Shown piece after piece: positions 23,995 to 32,990 of a DNA stretch of 64,000 nt. Origin of the DNA: Chryseobacterium pennae (GTDB lineage Bacteria > Bacteroidota > Bacteroidia > Flavobacteriales > Weeksellaceae); NCBI RefSeq assembly GCF_003385515.1, contig NZ_QNVT01000005.1, forward strand, positions 1-64,000, in the 5' to 3' direction. Position numbers and translations under genes: made by a program. Numbering within the stretch: position 1 is the first letter of the stretch; each line of letters begins with the position of its first letter. The notes below the pieces were generated by a model that was given only the letters and a program-made list of their open reading frames with translations, was not told where the DNA came from and did not search any database.

Positions 23995-24660
23995 ATGAAA
24001 AAAATATTACTATCATGGGCTGCGATAACTTTTATCAGCTGTAATTCTAATAAAAATATATCTGCTTCCGAACGTGAAAAAATTATTTCCGAATTAAATT
24101 ATATCGGAAAAATAGATCAGAAATTTGCAGGAATTCCCCCGGCAGATATGACAGAAAAATACGGGAAAAATGTTTGGAAAATATTTGAGGCAAAAAGAGA
24201 CAGTGTAGGAAAAGATAACCAAAACAGAATTAAAAAGCTTTACTCTCAGTATGGTTATTTAGGTTTTAAACAGGTTGGAAAAGAAAATTCAACACAATTT
24301 TGGTTGCCCATTCAGCATGCGGATCATGATATTGAATTTCAGAAAACAATGCTTGTGGCTATGCAAAAAGAAGTCAATAGGAATAATGCTTCTAAAAATG
24401 AATATGCATTACTGGAAGATCGAATAGCTGTTAATACTCATCAAAAACAGAGGTTTGGTACACAGGTAACTTATAATAATTTTGAACAGGCTGTTCCTAA
24501 AAATGGATTAATAGACAGTGCAAATGTTGAAAAACTGCGTGCTAAATATGATTTGCCTACGCTTAAAGAATACTATAACGGAATGACCGAGAGGCATTTT
24601 AAAATGAATGAAAAAGTCTTTTTACAGAGGGGAATTACAGAGCCAAAACTTTATAAATAA
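23995..24660 (+). CDS. DUF6624-like lipoprotein
   Basis: A 221-aa protein with a lipoprotein signal (the lipobox ends TFISC, Cys near residue 16). The body resembles DUF6624: IGKIDQKF at the start, FWLPIQHADHDIEFQ in the middle, YALLEDRIAVNTHQKQRFGT and LRAKYDLPTLKEY at the end. Conserved His and Asp in QHADHD hint at a metal or catalytic site, but no function is established. It is followed by the serine hydrolase gene with an 81-bp gap. Confidence 0.7.
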   Translation: MKKILLSWAAITFISCNSNKNISASEREKIISELNYIGKIDQKFAGIPPADMTEKYGKNVWKIFEAKRDSVGKDNQNRIKKLYSQYGYLGFKQVGKENSTQFWLPIQHADHDIEFQKTMLVAMQKEVNRNNASKNEYALLEDRIAVNTHQKQRFGTQVTYNNFEQAVPKNGLIDSANVEKLRAKYDLPTLKEYYNGMTERHFKMNEKVFLQRGITEPKLYK

Positions 24661-24741
24661 AAGATGAAAGCTTTTGCAATGATCAAAAAAATGTTATTCG
24701 GTGTAACATAATAAAGCTAGTATTTGTCTTATAAGAAATAA

Positions 24742-26199
24742 ATGAATAGATACACAATGAAACAGACTGTTTTAGCAGCCTTATTTTTTAATATATCCAT
24801 TTTAGGATTCAGCCAGACGGCAGAACAGTCAAAAATAATTGACAGTTATATAAAAAATGTTATCCAGATTAATGAAATCCCTGGAATGGCTGTAGGAATT
24901 GTAAAAGATGATAAAGTAACATTCCAGCAATACTATGGACGTGAAAATCTTGAAAGTGATAAAAAAGTGGATTCCAAGTCCATGTTCAGAGTTTACTCTA
25001 CTACAAAATTAATTGCTAATGTTGGGCTTTTTAAACTTGTTGAAGAAGGAAAACTGTCGGTGGATGATAAGATTTCAAAATATATAGAGAATTTACCAAA
25101 AGACTGGCAAAACATACAGGTGAAAAACCTTCTTTCCCATTCTTCAGGATTAACGGATATGGCTGATATTAAAGATTTTGCCGAGAAAGCAACGCATAAT
25201 GAAGTCATTGATCGCCTGTCAAAAGAAAAAATAGAGTTTGAAGCCGGAGATCATTACCGGTATAATCAGACCAATTATCTTTTGATTATGATGATCATTG
25301 AAGAAATAACAGGCAAAACCTTTGAAGAATATATTCTGGAAAATCAATTCTCTGATTCCAGAAACCAGGTCGTGTTCTCTTCCAACTCAGTTGAAAAAAT
25401 TCCTAATAGAGTAAGGAAGTATAATTATAATCCGGAAAAAAGACAGTATGAGAAATTGATGACTATTGATGGAGTGAGATCTCATTCAGCAAATGGTTTG
25501 GCGATTACGCTTCCTGCTTTTCTACAGTGGAGTATCCATTTCAGCAAAAACGATTTTCTAAAACCGGAAACAAAAAAGATGATGTGGAAACCGTTTAATT
25601 ATAAAAATAATGACTGGGAATTCGCGCATGGCTGGGAAATTACAGACTCTAATAATATAAGATCATACGGTTTTTCCGGTGGAAATGTAAGTGCATACAG
25701 CATCTTCCCGGATAATAATATGGCGATTGTTGTGATGTATAACGGAAATAAAGGATTTCCTGTGATGTATCAGATGGTGAATCATATTGCGGGAATTATA
25801 GATAAAAAACTGATGAATCCTTATATGCTGGCTGAAGAAATCACGATTGCAGAACCTTTTGCTCATCCAAATCTGAAGAAGGAAGTATATGGATATAGGA
25901 TAGAAAATGATAAAGTGATTTTTTCCTATCAATATCCTGAAAATTCAAATACAGAATTTATTAAGAATGTTTCTGTAGCAGGTGCATTTAATAGCTGGAA
26001 TATGAATGATGTATCTTATCAGCTGACTCTAAAAAAGAATAATGTCTTTGAGGTTGCAGTACCCAAATCCCAGTTCGAAAAAGGAAAAACTTATGGTTTT
26101 AAGTTTGTGATGAATAAAAGCGGATGGCTCACCATTCCTTACAATACAGCTAATACAGACGGAACTCCGGATAATAATTTCGCCCTGAAAATTGATTAG
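24742..26199 (+). CDS. serine beta-lactamase-like hydrolase with C-terminal CBM-like domain
   Basis: A 485-aa exported enzyme of the class C beta-lactamase / penicillin-binding-protein fold. Its signal peptide ends in GFSQ (start at 24742 or the ATG at 24757). The nucleophile motif is SxxK in YSTTKLIA, followed by YNQTNY (the YxN element) and AHGWEI in the third motif position. Residues of about 395-485 form an extra beta domain (VAGAFNSWNMN, then FKFVMNKSGWLT) that resembles the glycogen-binding/AMPK-type E-set domain. Proteins of this class include esterases and D-aminopeptidases; resistance to beta-lactams should not be assumed. Confidence 0.85.
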   Translation: MNRYTMKQTVLAALFFNISILGFSQTAEQSKIIDSYIKNVIQINEIPGMAVGIVKDDKVTFQQYYGRENLESDKKVDSKSMFRVYSTTKLIANVGLFKLVEEGKLSVDDKISKYIENLPKDWQNIQVKNLLSHSSGLTDMADIKDFAEKATHNEVIDRLSKEKIEFEAGDHYRYNQTNYLLIMMIIEEITGKTFEEYILENQFSDSRNQVVFSSNSVEKIPNRVRKYNYNPEKRQYEKLMTIDGVRSHSANGLAITLPAFLQWSIHFSKNDFLKPETKKMMWKPFNYKNNDWEFAHGWEITDSNNIRSYGFSGGNVSAYSIFPDNNMAIVVMYNGNKGFPVMYQMVNHIAGIIDKKLMNPYMLAEEITIAEPFAHPNLKKEVYGYRIENDKVIFSYQYPENSNTEFIKNVSVAGAFNSWNMNDVSYQLTLKKNNVFEVAVPKSQFEKGKTYGFKFVMNKSGWLTIPYNTANTDGTPDNNFALKID

Positions 26200-26259
26200 A
26201 ACTTTATTTGAAAATCATTGTAATAGAGACAGTCTTTTCTTTGTTAAGTGGTTTTGTCA

Positions 26260-26267
26260 TATCTTTG
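26260..26267 (+). promoter_or_regulatory. -7 element directly before queD-like gene
   Basis: TATCTTTG ends 4 nt before the ATG at 26272. The transcript would begin at or next to the start codon, giving a leaderless mRNA. The same spacing is seen at 40304-40311 and 57257-57264. Confidence 0.5.
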
Positions 26268-26271
26268 CAAT

Positions 26272-26718
26272 ATGATACGTATTACAAAAATTTTTACATT
26301 CGAAACAGCCCACGTACTGTACAACTACGATGGGAAATGTAAAAATATGCATGGACATTCCTATAAGCTGTTTGTAACAGTGAAAGGAAAACCGATTAAT
26401 GACATTGAAAACCCTAAAAACGGGATGGTAGTTGATTTCGGAGATATCAAAAGTATCGTAAAATCTGAGATCGTAGACGTTTGGGATCATTCAGTGCTTT
26501 TAAATGCCTTGACTCCCCATAAAGAATTGGGAGATGATCTTGAACAGAAAGGACACAAGGTAATCTATTGCAGTTTCCAGCCAACCTGTGAAAATATGCT
26601 CTATGCTATCGCAGCTAAAATAAAATCAAGACTTCCTGAAGGAATTTCTCTGGCTTATCTTAAACTTCATGAGACTGAAAACTCTTATGGAGAATGGTTT
26701 GCAGAAGACAATCAATAA
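26272..26718 (+). CDS. queD: 6-pyruvoyl-tetrahydropterin synthase / QueD family
   Basis: A 148-aa enzyme of the PTPS/QueD family, probably 6-carboxy-tetrahydropterin synthase in queuosine synthesis. Zinc-ligand histidines appear in FETAHVLYN and CKNMHGHSYKL; Cys in the latter is the catalytic Cys of QueD. VVDFGDIKSIV, WDHSVLLN and LHETENSYGEW complete the family pattern. The ATG at 26272 is chosen over a GTG at 26248 that lies upstream of the -7 element. The LpxH-like gene follows after 24 bp. Confidence 0.9.
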   Translation: MIRITKIFTFETAHVLYNYDGKCKNMHGHSYKLFVTVKGKPINDIENPKNGMVVDFGDIKSIVKSEIVDVWDHSVLLNALTPHKELGDDLEQKGHKVIYCSFQPTCENMLYAIAAKIKSRLPEGISLAYLKLHETENSYGEWFAEDNQ

Positions 26719-26742
26719 ATATTATCCCATAAAGTTCAGACG

Positions 26743-27513
26743 GTGTTAAAAACAACAATTAATTTAGAACCTGGAAAAAAAGTATACTTTGCTTCAGATC
26801 AGCATTTCGGTGCCCCTACTCCTAAAGAAAGTAAGGTTCGTGAAGAAAGGTTTATACGATGGATGGATCAGATCAAGGAAGATGCACAGGTTTTATTTTT
26901 AATGGGTGATCTTTTTGACTTCTGGCATGAATGGAAACATGTGGTACCTAAAGGATACATCCGTGTTTTAGGGAAAATTGCAGAACTGAAAGACAGAGGA
27001 ATCCATATTTATTTCTTTGTAGGAAACCATGATCTTTGGATGAAAGATTATCTTGAAGAAGAGATCGGATGTACGGTTTTTTACCAGAAACAATATTTTG
27101 AAATGGGTGGAAAACAGTTTTTGCTGGCCCATGGAGATGGATTGGGGCCTGGTGATAAAGGTTATAAGAGAATGAAAAAACTTTTTACCAATCCGGTGGC
27201 ACAATGGTTTTTTAAATGGCTTCATCCCGATATTGCCATGAAAGTGGCATTGTATCTTTCTCAGAAGAATAAAATGATCTCAGGAGAAGAAGACAAAGCA
27301 TTCTTAGGGGAGGATAAAGAATTTTTAATTATCTATTCTAAGGAGAAGCTGAAGACAGAGAATATAGATTATTTCGTATATGGACATCGCCATCTTCCCA
27401 TGGTATTGGATTTGGGGAAAAACTCAAAATATATCAATCTGGGAGACTGGATTTCCTATTTTACCTATGGCGTTTTTGAAAAAGACATTGAATTGAAGAC
27501 TTTTGAAAAATAA
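26743..27513 (+). CDS. lpxH: UDP-2,3-diacylglucosamine diphosphatase (LpxH-like)
   Basis: A 256-aa metallophosphoesterase that forms lipid X in lipid A synthesis at the inner membrane. All metal motifs are visible: SDQHFG, MGDLFDFW, VGNHDLWM, AHGDGLG and YGHRH. It starts with GTG at 26743; no ATG is available upstream of the first strand. A 24-bp gap to the queD-like gene suggests one transcription unit. Confidence 0.85.
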   Translation: MLKTTINLEPGKKVYFASDQHFGAPTPKESKVREERFIRWMDQIKEDAQVLFLMGDLFDFWHEWKHVVPKGYIRVLGKIAELKDRGIHIYFFVGNHDLWMKDYLEEEIGCTVFYQKQYFEMGGKQFLLAHGDGLGPGDKGYKRMKKLFTNPVAQWFFKWLHPDIAMKVALYLSQKNKMISGEEDKAFLGEDKEFLIIYSKEKLKTENIDYFVYGHRHLPMVLDLGKNSKYINLGDWISYFTYGVFEKDIELKTFEK

Positions 27514-27520
27514 AACAAAA

Positions 27521-27546
27521 AAATTACCCCTAAAAAGAGGTAATTT
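27521..27546 (+). terminator. hairpin terminator after LpxH gene
   Basis: The stem AAATTACC/GGTAATTT lies 8 bp after the stop codon. The T tract is short, so it may be weak. Confidence 0.5.
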
Positions 27547-27707
27547 GAGAATGAGTGGGGGACTCATTCTGTTTTTAATCCATATTCCGATTAAGTAATT
27601 GCAAGAAGTTTACCAAAGTCAGATTCATATATTAAAAAAACATTAAATAAAAATATTTTATCAAGATAATTGCTTTATACAGAGGTAATAAGAAGATCGA
27701 AAAAATT

Positions 27708-28700
27708 ATGGAGCCGAAGAATATATTCAACATACAGACCGAGCAGGATTTCCTGAATGTAACATTGAAAACATTTCGTTATCAGTATGAAAATGTTGAG
27801 ATATATAAGAAGTTTGTAGATTTTTTAAATATCAATCCTGATGAGGTTGACGATCTGTCTAAAATTCCTTTTCTACCGATTGAAATGTTTAAAAATCATC
27901 AGATTCTTGATAAAAATGTGAGTACAGATCTCTTTTTTCAAAGTTCCGGAACCACGCAGATGAATCTTTCAAAACACTTCATAGCCAATACAGGTTTGTA
28001 TGAAGAAAGTATTTATAAAAGCTTTGATCAGTTTATTGGAAAACCTGAAGACTTTATTTTCCTTGGGCTGCTTCCAAGTTATCTGGAAAAACAGAATTCA
28101 TCCCTAATTTACATGGTGGATTATCTGATGAAAAAATCTGACAAGTCAGAAAACGGTTATTTCCTTTACAATCATTCCGATCTTTTTGATCTTTTAAATC
28201 AGTTGCGTGATAAAAAAGTAATTCTTTTCGGGGTTTCTTTTGCCCTGTTAGATTTCTTAGATTACTGCCATTCCGAGCGAAGCGGGGAATCTATAAATGT
28301 TCTTGAAAACCTAATCGTTATCGAAACCGGAGGAATGAAAGGGCGAAAAGAAGAAATGACGAAAGATGAGCTTTTGAAAATATTGCAGGAGGGCTTTAAA
28401 ACCGATACGATTTATTCAGAATATTCAATGACAGAATTGCTATCCCAGGCTTATTCTCTTGGAAATAATGAATATCAATGTCCCAATTGGATGCGGATTA
28501 AGATCAGAAACGCAGAAGATCCTTTCTCTTACGAAAAAGAAGGAAGAACAGGAGCGATCAATATCATTGATTTAGCCAATATCCATTCCTGTGCCTTTAT
28601 TGCAACTCAGGATCTGGGTAAAATAACAGGTGATAAATTTCAGGTGCTGGGAAGAATAGATCACTCTGACATCAGGGGTTGCAGCCTGTTGGTTAGTTAA
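27708..28700 (+). CDS. LuxE-like acyl-protein synthetase / acyl transferase
   Basis: A 330-aa protein of the LuxE family, adenylate-forming enzymes that activate or transfer fatty acyl groups. FFQSSGTTQMNLSKH is the nucleotide-binding SSGTT motif, IETGGMKGRKEEMT the central signature, and YSEYSMTELLSQAYS with ATQDLGKI are typical. In flavobacteria such genes act outside bioluminescence; the substrate is unknown. Residues of about 187-196 (CHSERSGESI) are encoded by a REP-like repeat inserted in frame just before the conserved signature, so this loop is longer than usual. Confidence 0.82.
   Translation: MEPKNIFNIQTEQDFLNVTLKTFRYQYENVEIYKKFVDFLNINPDEVDDLSKIPFLPIEMFKNHQILDKNVSTDLFFQSSGTTQMNLSKHFIANTGLYEESIYKSFDQFIGKPEDFIFLGLLPSYLEKQNSSLIYMVDYLMKKSDKSENGYFLYNHSDLFDLLNQLRDKKVILFGVSFALLDFLDYCHSERSGESINVLENLIVIETGGMKGRKEEMTKDELLKILQEGFKTDTIYSEYSMTELLSQAYSLGNNEYQCPNWMRIKIRNAEDPFSYEKEGRTGAINIIDLANIHSCAFIATQDLGKITGDKFQVLGRIDHSDIRGCSLLVS
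28268..28292 (+). repeat. REP-like element inside a coding region
   Basis: The 25-bp stretch contains CATTCCGAGCGAAGCGGGG and translates to HSERSGES, the peptide typically produced when this kind of dispersed repeat of Bacteroidota is read in frame. It sits between two conserved blocks of the LuxE-like gene without breaking the frame. Confidence 0.6.
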
Positions 28701-28752
28701 CAAAGAACATTCTTTGTATGAGGTTTCAGGTCTCCGGTCTAAATTCTAAATT

Positions 28753-29298
28753 ATGCTTAAAATAGAAGAACTTGTTCACGCATACATCCATACCCACTGC
28801 GATTTTGAAAAAGAACTCGTCTTGACGAATTATTTTCAGGCGGATTGGGAGGCCGATATTCTTATTGTTGATGCAGAAGGAATAAGTCATGAAATAGAGA
28901 TCAAACTTTCAAAAAGCGATTTTAAAAATGATTTTAAAAAATCATATATCAATAAAGATACCGGAGAAAAATTTCTTAAACACGATAAAATTTCCTGTGG
29001 AGATTATGTATGCAACGCTTTCAGTTTCTTATTGCCGATGGGAATGGTAGACTCCAGTCTTATTCCTGAGCATTGTGGAATTATTGAGTTTTATCATAAT
29101 GAAGATACCTGGAATACGGAATTCTATCTTATCCGTCCTCCAAAAAGACTTCACGAAGATTCTTACTGGAAACTTAATGATAAAGATCTTTTTATTAGAA
29201 AAATAGCTTTAAACTTACTTCAGCGTAAAATGGAAATCAAAGGAAAACAGGAAGAACTCATTTTTAAAAATCCTTTTGATCTTAAAAAAAGAAAATAG
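28753..29298 (+). CDS. putative PD-(D/E)XK-like protein
   Basis: A 181-aa protein of unknown role. The segment WEADILIVDAEGISHEIEIK has the order Asp..Glu-x-Lys of a PD-(D/E)XK nuclease core, followed by SKSDFKNDFKK. KHDKISCGDYVCNAFSFLLP could be the next strand and helix. This resembles MmcB-type repair proteins or a restriction-like fold; the evidence is motif-level only. It lies 52 bp after the LuxE-like gene and has its own terminator. Confidence 0.5.
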   Translation: MLKIEELVHAYIHTHCDFEKELVLTNYFQADWEADILIVDAEGISHEIEIKLSKSDFKNDFKKSYINKDTGEKFLKHDKISCGDYVCNAFSFLLPMGMVDSSLIPEHCGIIEFYHNEDTWNTEFYLIRPPKRLHEDSYWKLNDKDLFIRKIALNLLQRKMEIKGKQEELIFKNPFDLKKRK

Positions 29299-29301
29299 AG
29301 G

Positions 29302-29326
29302 TCCTGTCGGAAAGACAGGATTTTTT
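29302..29326 (+). terminator. terminator
   Basis: A 7-bp stem TCCTGTC/GACAGGA with a 5-nt loop and T tract lies 3 bp after the stop codon of the preceding gene. Confidence 0.8.
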
Positions 29327-29454
29327 GTTGCTCTCTTTTTGTATATTAGCAGGATAACGATGCTATTTAAGAGTTAGATATAAATCATATTGTCCGTAAA
29401 TAGTTATTGTTTTATATAATTTTCATTGAGATGATTTACTATTGAAAAAGGAAT

Positions 29455-30123
29455 ATGGAAGATATTATTTGTCCTTACCCTTGGGATTGTGGAAAAACAA
29501 TTGAACCCAAGAAGCTAAGCAAACATGATTATGATTTTCTAAGCTCAGCATCCGAAAAAAAAATGATTTTTATGATCATACATTGCCCGGAGTGCTCAAG
29601 AGAGTTTAAGTTTAATACAGTACAATGGAAATCAGATAAGTTTGGGTATTCTGATCCCAATATCACTATTGAAAAAAAAGGAAAAACAATAAAACAACTG
29701 ACAGCTATTCTGGATAGAGCAAAAGTTGATATCCCATTAGCCTATTTTGATTACTTGATCAGTGGTGAATTCGATTCTCAAATTTCAATCTTTTCAAATG
29801 AAGAGAACTTTAATCTGTATGATCTTAACCAGCTTTGTGAAAAAATAAATGTAGACGGAACGTCTTATCTTACCATTAGCCAATTAAAAGGGTTTGTACA
29901 TTCATTATTGGAGATTACTGATAGAATCTCTCCAAAAGGACAAGATTTGAACTATAAAGATATTTCGAATTGCTTAACAATCGGTTCAGAAAATACAAAG
30001 CTCTTATGTATTGATTACCGAGATCAAAATTCTTTATGGATTTTTCATCCTGATGGTGGGGATATTGAACGTATATCAGTAACATTAGAAAATATTATTA
30101 AGAGGCAGAATCTCAATAAATAA
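29455..30123 (+). CDS. hypothetical protein with N-terminal zinc-finger-like Cys
   Basis: A 222-aa protein I do not recognise. Cys residues in ICPYPWDCGK and HCPECSREF (residues 5-45) could bind zinc. The C-terminal half (LLCIDYRDQNSLWIFHPDGG) looks like the beta-sheet of a SMI1/KNR4 or similar immunity-type fold, but no signature is certain. It is flanked by a terminator upstream and a decayed reading frame downstream, which suggests a variable locus. Confidence 0.6.
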   Translation: MEDIICPYPWDCGKTIEPKKLSKHDYDFLSSASEKKMIFMIIHCPECSREFKFNTVQWKSDKFGYSDPNITIEKKGKTIKQLTAILDRAKVDIPLAYFDYLISGEFDSQISIFSNEENFNLYDLNQLCEKINVDGTSYLTISQLKGFVHSLLEITDRISPKGQDLNYKDISNCLTIGSENTKLLCIDYRDQNSLWIFHPDGGDIERISVTLENIIKRQNLNK

Positions 30124-30183
30124 TAACTTTTTAAGGTGTCTTTATTTACATAGTCTTTTATTTTTAGAACTTATATTAATACC

Positions 30184-30441
30184 ATGAGAGTAGGACAAAT
30201 TATTCAATTGATTAGTATCGTTGGATTCAGTAAATAAAGATTTTAATCACTTTACTATTAGATCAAAGACAGGCCGGACAAGAGATAATGGAATAAGCAC
30301 TGGCTTGTAGAAAATAGGGATGGAACTTATTTTTTTGCAACCAGACTCCTGCAGAATAGAAAGGTAAACAGCTCAAATTTTGGTGCCTGTAGAAAATAAA
30401 TTACAAAAGCAGCCTTTAAGGATCTGGGTATTCTAAAATAA
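30184..30441 (+). pseudogene. decayed reading frame
   Basis: An ATG at 30184 opens MRVGQIIQLISIVGFSK and stops. From 30262, one frame reads protein-like sequence with stops at 30286, after a run ending GACRK, and finally at 30439-30441 (HWLVENRDGTYFFATRLLQN, then ITKAAFKDLGILK). Two or three stops in otherwise protein-like text suggest a degenerate gene remnant. The family is not recognisable. The rest of the 30124-30579 gap holds only the terminator at its right side. Confidence 0.35.
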
Positions 30442-30521
30442 AATTGTATATCAGTTTTCTACCTAATATTGGAATTTTATATTGATTATTATAAATTTCC
30501 GACTTTACAATTGTTATAAAA

Positions 30522-30555
30522 AAAATAAACTATCTCGATCGAGATAGTTTATTTT
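30522..30555. terminator. strong bidirectional terminator of aqpZ
   Basis: A perfect 15-bp stem (AAAATAAACTATCTC and its complement) around GATC. It lies 25 bp after the aqpZ stop codon on the minus strand and has T tracts in both directions. Confidence 0.85.
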
Positions 30556-30579
30556 GATTAAAATTTATCTTTAATTTAA

Positions 30580-31299
30580 TTAATCCGTTACTTCCTCAGA
30601 ATCTCTCTGAAGTAAGAATTTGTAGATCAATCCACCTACAATTCCACCAAGAATAGGAGCTACCCAGAACAACCAAAGTTGTGACATAGCCAATCCGCCT
30701 GTGAAAACTGCCTGCGAAAGGGATCTTGCAGGGTTTACAGAAGTATTCGTAATAGGGATAGAGATCAGGTGGATCAAAGTAAGGGCAAGTCCAATCGCAA
30801 TACCGGCAAATTTACCATTAGCCCATTTATCTGTAGCACCCATAATCACGATAAGGAAAAAGGCAGTTAATAAAAACTCCGCCAGAAATGCAGCACCCAT
30901 ACTGAATGCTTTCCCGTTGTAGACTGCTTCCCCATAGAAATTGGTAGCAAAATCTCCAGGTGCTGAGAAATCTACAACCCCGGCTCCGTTAAGAATCGTG
31001 TATAGACATCCTGCAGCTACAATAGCACCAAGACACTGCGCTACAATATAAGGGATAAGGTCTTTAGCAGAGAATCTACCCCCAGCTAAAAGCCCGAAAG
31101 AAACTGCAGGATTGAAGTGACCGCCGGAAATATGACCTACAGCATATGCCATTGTAAGAACAGTAAGACCGAAGGCTAGCGCAACTCCTAAAAGTCCGAT
31201 CCCGATATCAGGAACACCCGCTGCAAAAACAGCGCTCCCGCAACCTCCGAAAACAAGCCAAAATGTGCCGAAAAATTCAGCAAAAAGTTTTTTTATCAT
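30580..31299 (-). CDS. aqpZ: aquaporin Z
   Basis: A 239-aa water channel of the inner membrane with six membrane helices. Both half-helix NPA motifs are present ([12 protein letters not shown] and [15 protein letters not shown]). The Arg after the second NPA and the residues around it fit a water-selective filter. The ATG at 31299 ([13 protein letters not shown]) is preferred because the nine-residue extension from 31326 lacks family similarity. Confidence 0.93.
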   Translation of the reverse strand: MIKKLFAEFFGTFWLVFGGCGSAVFAAGVPDIGIGLLGVALAFGLTVLTMAYAVGHISGGHFNPAVSFGLLAGGRFSAKDLIPYIVAQCLGAIVAAGCLYTILNGAGVVDFSAPGDFATNFYGEAVYNGKAFSMGAAFLAEFLLTAFFLIVIMGATDKWANGKFAGIAIGLALTLIHLISIPITNTSVNPARSLSQAVFTGGLAMSQLWLFWVAPILGGIVGGLIYKFLLQRDSEEVTD

Positions 31300-31516
31300 G
31301 TTGTTTATTTTAAAAATGTAACTCAAATGTAGAATTTATATCTTAAAGTAAAAAGTTAAAACTGAAAAAATATTTCAAAATTAAAGGAATAAATATTATA
31401 AATTAAACAAATTGGTTTAATGTTTGTTTGGGATTTGTCGGAATACGATTATAGCTGCTGATGAAAGAGCTAACATAATCGTTTTATTGTTCGGTACTAA
31501 TTTAAAGTGGTGGTTA

Positions 31517-32137
31517 ATGAGAAAGTTTCTTTGTGTGGTCTTTGTACCTTTTATGTATAGTTTACATTATTCGCAGGCAGTAAAAAAAACGCTTCCCTGT
31601 TATGATCTTACAACTGTTTTAAAGGTGGAACCTACAGCACTTTATAAATCCCATCTGGATGCCTCCAAAAGTTTTGGAGTACATTTATTGAAAGACTCCA
31701 AAACCATACAGAAATATATCAGCAAAGGAAAGTTTCATAAAATAAAGAAATCCGGAAAAGGATACCAGATTCAGAGGCTTGATTATAGCAGAGCTTATAT
31801 GGTTTCTAAAGGAAAGACTACGTTGGAAAATATTGGGTCTAAATTTAGTAAGGCAACAAAAGGGGGAACCTTTACGGTTTCATCTATTACCAGAACATTG
31901 GAAGATCAATGCAGGCTGAGAAGGGTGAATTCCAATGCTTCACTGGGAATAAGTTCTCACAACTATGGCAACTCCTTCGATATTTCTTATGTAAGGTTCA
32001 ATAATGTTCTCAAAAATAACCCTAAAATGGAAGTTGCTTTGGAGAAAGTTTTAAAGCATTATGCTGATGCTGGTAGAATTTATTACATAAAAGAAAGACA
32101 GCAAAGTTGTTATCATATTACAGTGCGGAATTATTAA
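31517..32137 (+). CDS. DUF5715 / M15-peptidase-like exported protein
   Basis: A 206-aa protein. The start at 31517 gives a signal peptide (MRKFLCVVFVPFMYSLHYSQ). The C-terminal half (SSITRTLEDQCRLRR, SLGISSHNYGNSFDISYVRF and a final QQSCYHITV) resembles a D-Ala-D-Ala carboxypeptidase fold of the M15/VanY type. SSHNYGNSFDIS takes the place of the SxHxxGxAxD metal motif, and the last HITV supplies another His. It probably acts on peptidoglycan. Confidence 0.75.
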   Translation: MRKFLCVVFVPFMYSLHYSQAVKKTLPCYDLTTVLKVEPTALYKSHLDASKSFGVHLLKDSKTIQKYISKGKFHKIKKSGKGYQIQRLDYSRAYMVSKGKTTLENIGSKFSKATKGGTFTVSSITRTLEDQCRLRRVNSNASLGISSHNYGNSFDISYVRFNNVLKNNPKMEVALEKVLKHYADAGRIYYIKERQQSCYHITVRNY

Positions 32138-32197
32138 TTAAATTCCTACTTGCACAGCATGTTTAGTTTGTATAATTTTATACAACTAAAAACCACC

Positions 32198-32974
32198 ATG
32201 CTTATGACAACATTAAACATCGTAGATTATTTACTTCCTGTAGAAGAATGCAAAATTGCTGCAGATGAATGGAGTTTTTGCCGTTCTAATTTCTTAAAAA
32301 TAAAGGATCTTATTCCTACCACGTATGTCTTTACTATTTCTGATGCTCCGCTCGAGTGGATGAAAAGCTATAAGGACTATCCTGAATTCTGTGCCACAAT
32401 GGGAATATGGAAAGACCAGTTGATTCTGATCTTTTATCCTATGAATGAAAAAGGAGACAGAATAGATCAGAAAGAATATCCCTATTGTGCTCTTGCCGAG
32501 CTGACTAGTGATGTGAAGCTACAGGAGATACAAGAGTATACCATTGTTAAAAATACGATCCTTTCCAAAGGGCTTGAAAAAATAGAGAAAAATGCAAATA
32601 TGGCTTTTCCTATATCCGATAAACCTATTCTTGAGCAGGATATAGCTATTGAAGCCATTGAAAGCTGGAGAGAATCCGGAATGGATTGGTTTTACAAAGA
32701 GTGTAACGAATCTCAAGGAATGGGAATATTTAAAAGGTTTTATGTTCCTACAGCAGATTTATGCCTTTCGGATGAAGGGTTGATGGAAATGAAATGTTCT
32801 TTCGGACTTAAATATAATGATGTGTACGGAAAAATGTTGGTAACACTTATTTTTATCTCTTTCCATGAGAATCTACAAAATGCACAACGTGCAGAAAAAA
32901 TATCTAATACCTATGACTGGGCAAAACCATGTCCGCCTATATGCCGTATACCGGGAATGGAAGGTGAATTTTAA
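32198..32974 (+). CDS. hypothetical protein
   Basis: A 258-aa soluble protein I do not recognise. The start at 32198 (or the ATG at 32204) is chosen; the frame extends to 32150. A central region (YPYCALAELTSDVKLQEI) is followed by helical sequence and a C-terminal WAKPCPPICRIPG with two Cys near the end. It lies 16 bp before the membrane-protein gene and about 60 bp after the DUF5715-like gene, so it may belong to the operon that ends with the response regulator. Confidence 0.65.
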   Translation: MLMTTLNIVDYLLPVEECKIAADEWSFCRSNFLKIKDLIPTTYVFTISDAPLEWMKSYKDYPEFCATMGIWKDQLILIFYPMNEKGDRIDQKEYPYCALAELTSDVKLQEIQEYTIVKNTILSKGLEKIEKNANMAFPISDKPILEQDIAIEAIESWRESGMDWFYKECNESQGMGIFKRFYVPTADLCLSDEGLMEMKCSFGLKYNDVYGKMLVTLIFISFHENLQNAQRAEKISNTYDWAKPCPPICRIPGMEGEF

Positions 32975-32990
32975 AATAATAATTTAAGGA

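Noticed and set aside
24742..26199. beta-lactamase resistance gene
   Set aside because: Sequence fits the broad serine hydrolase family with an extra domain; resistance is not supported.
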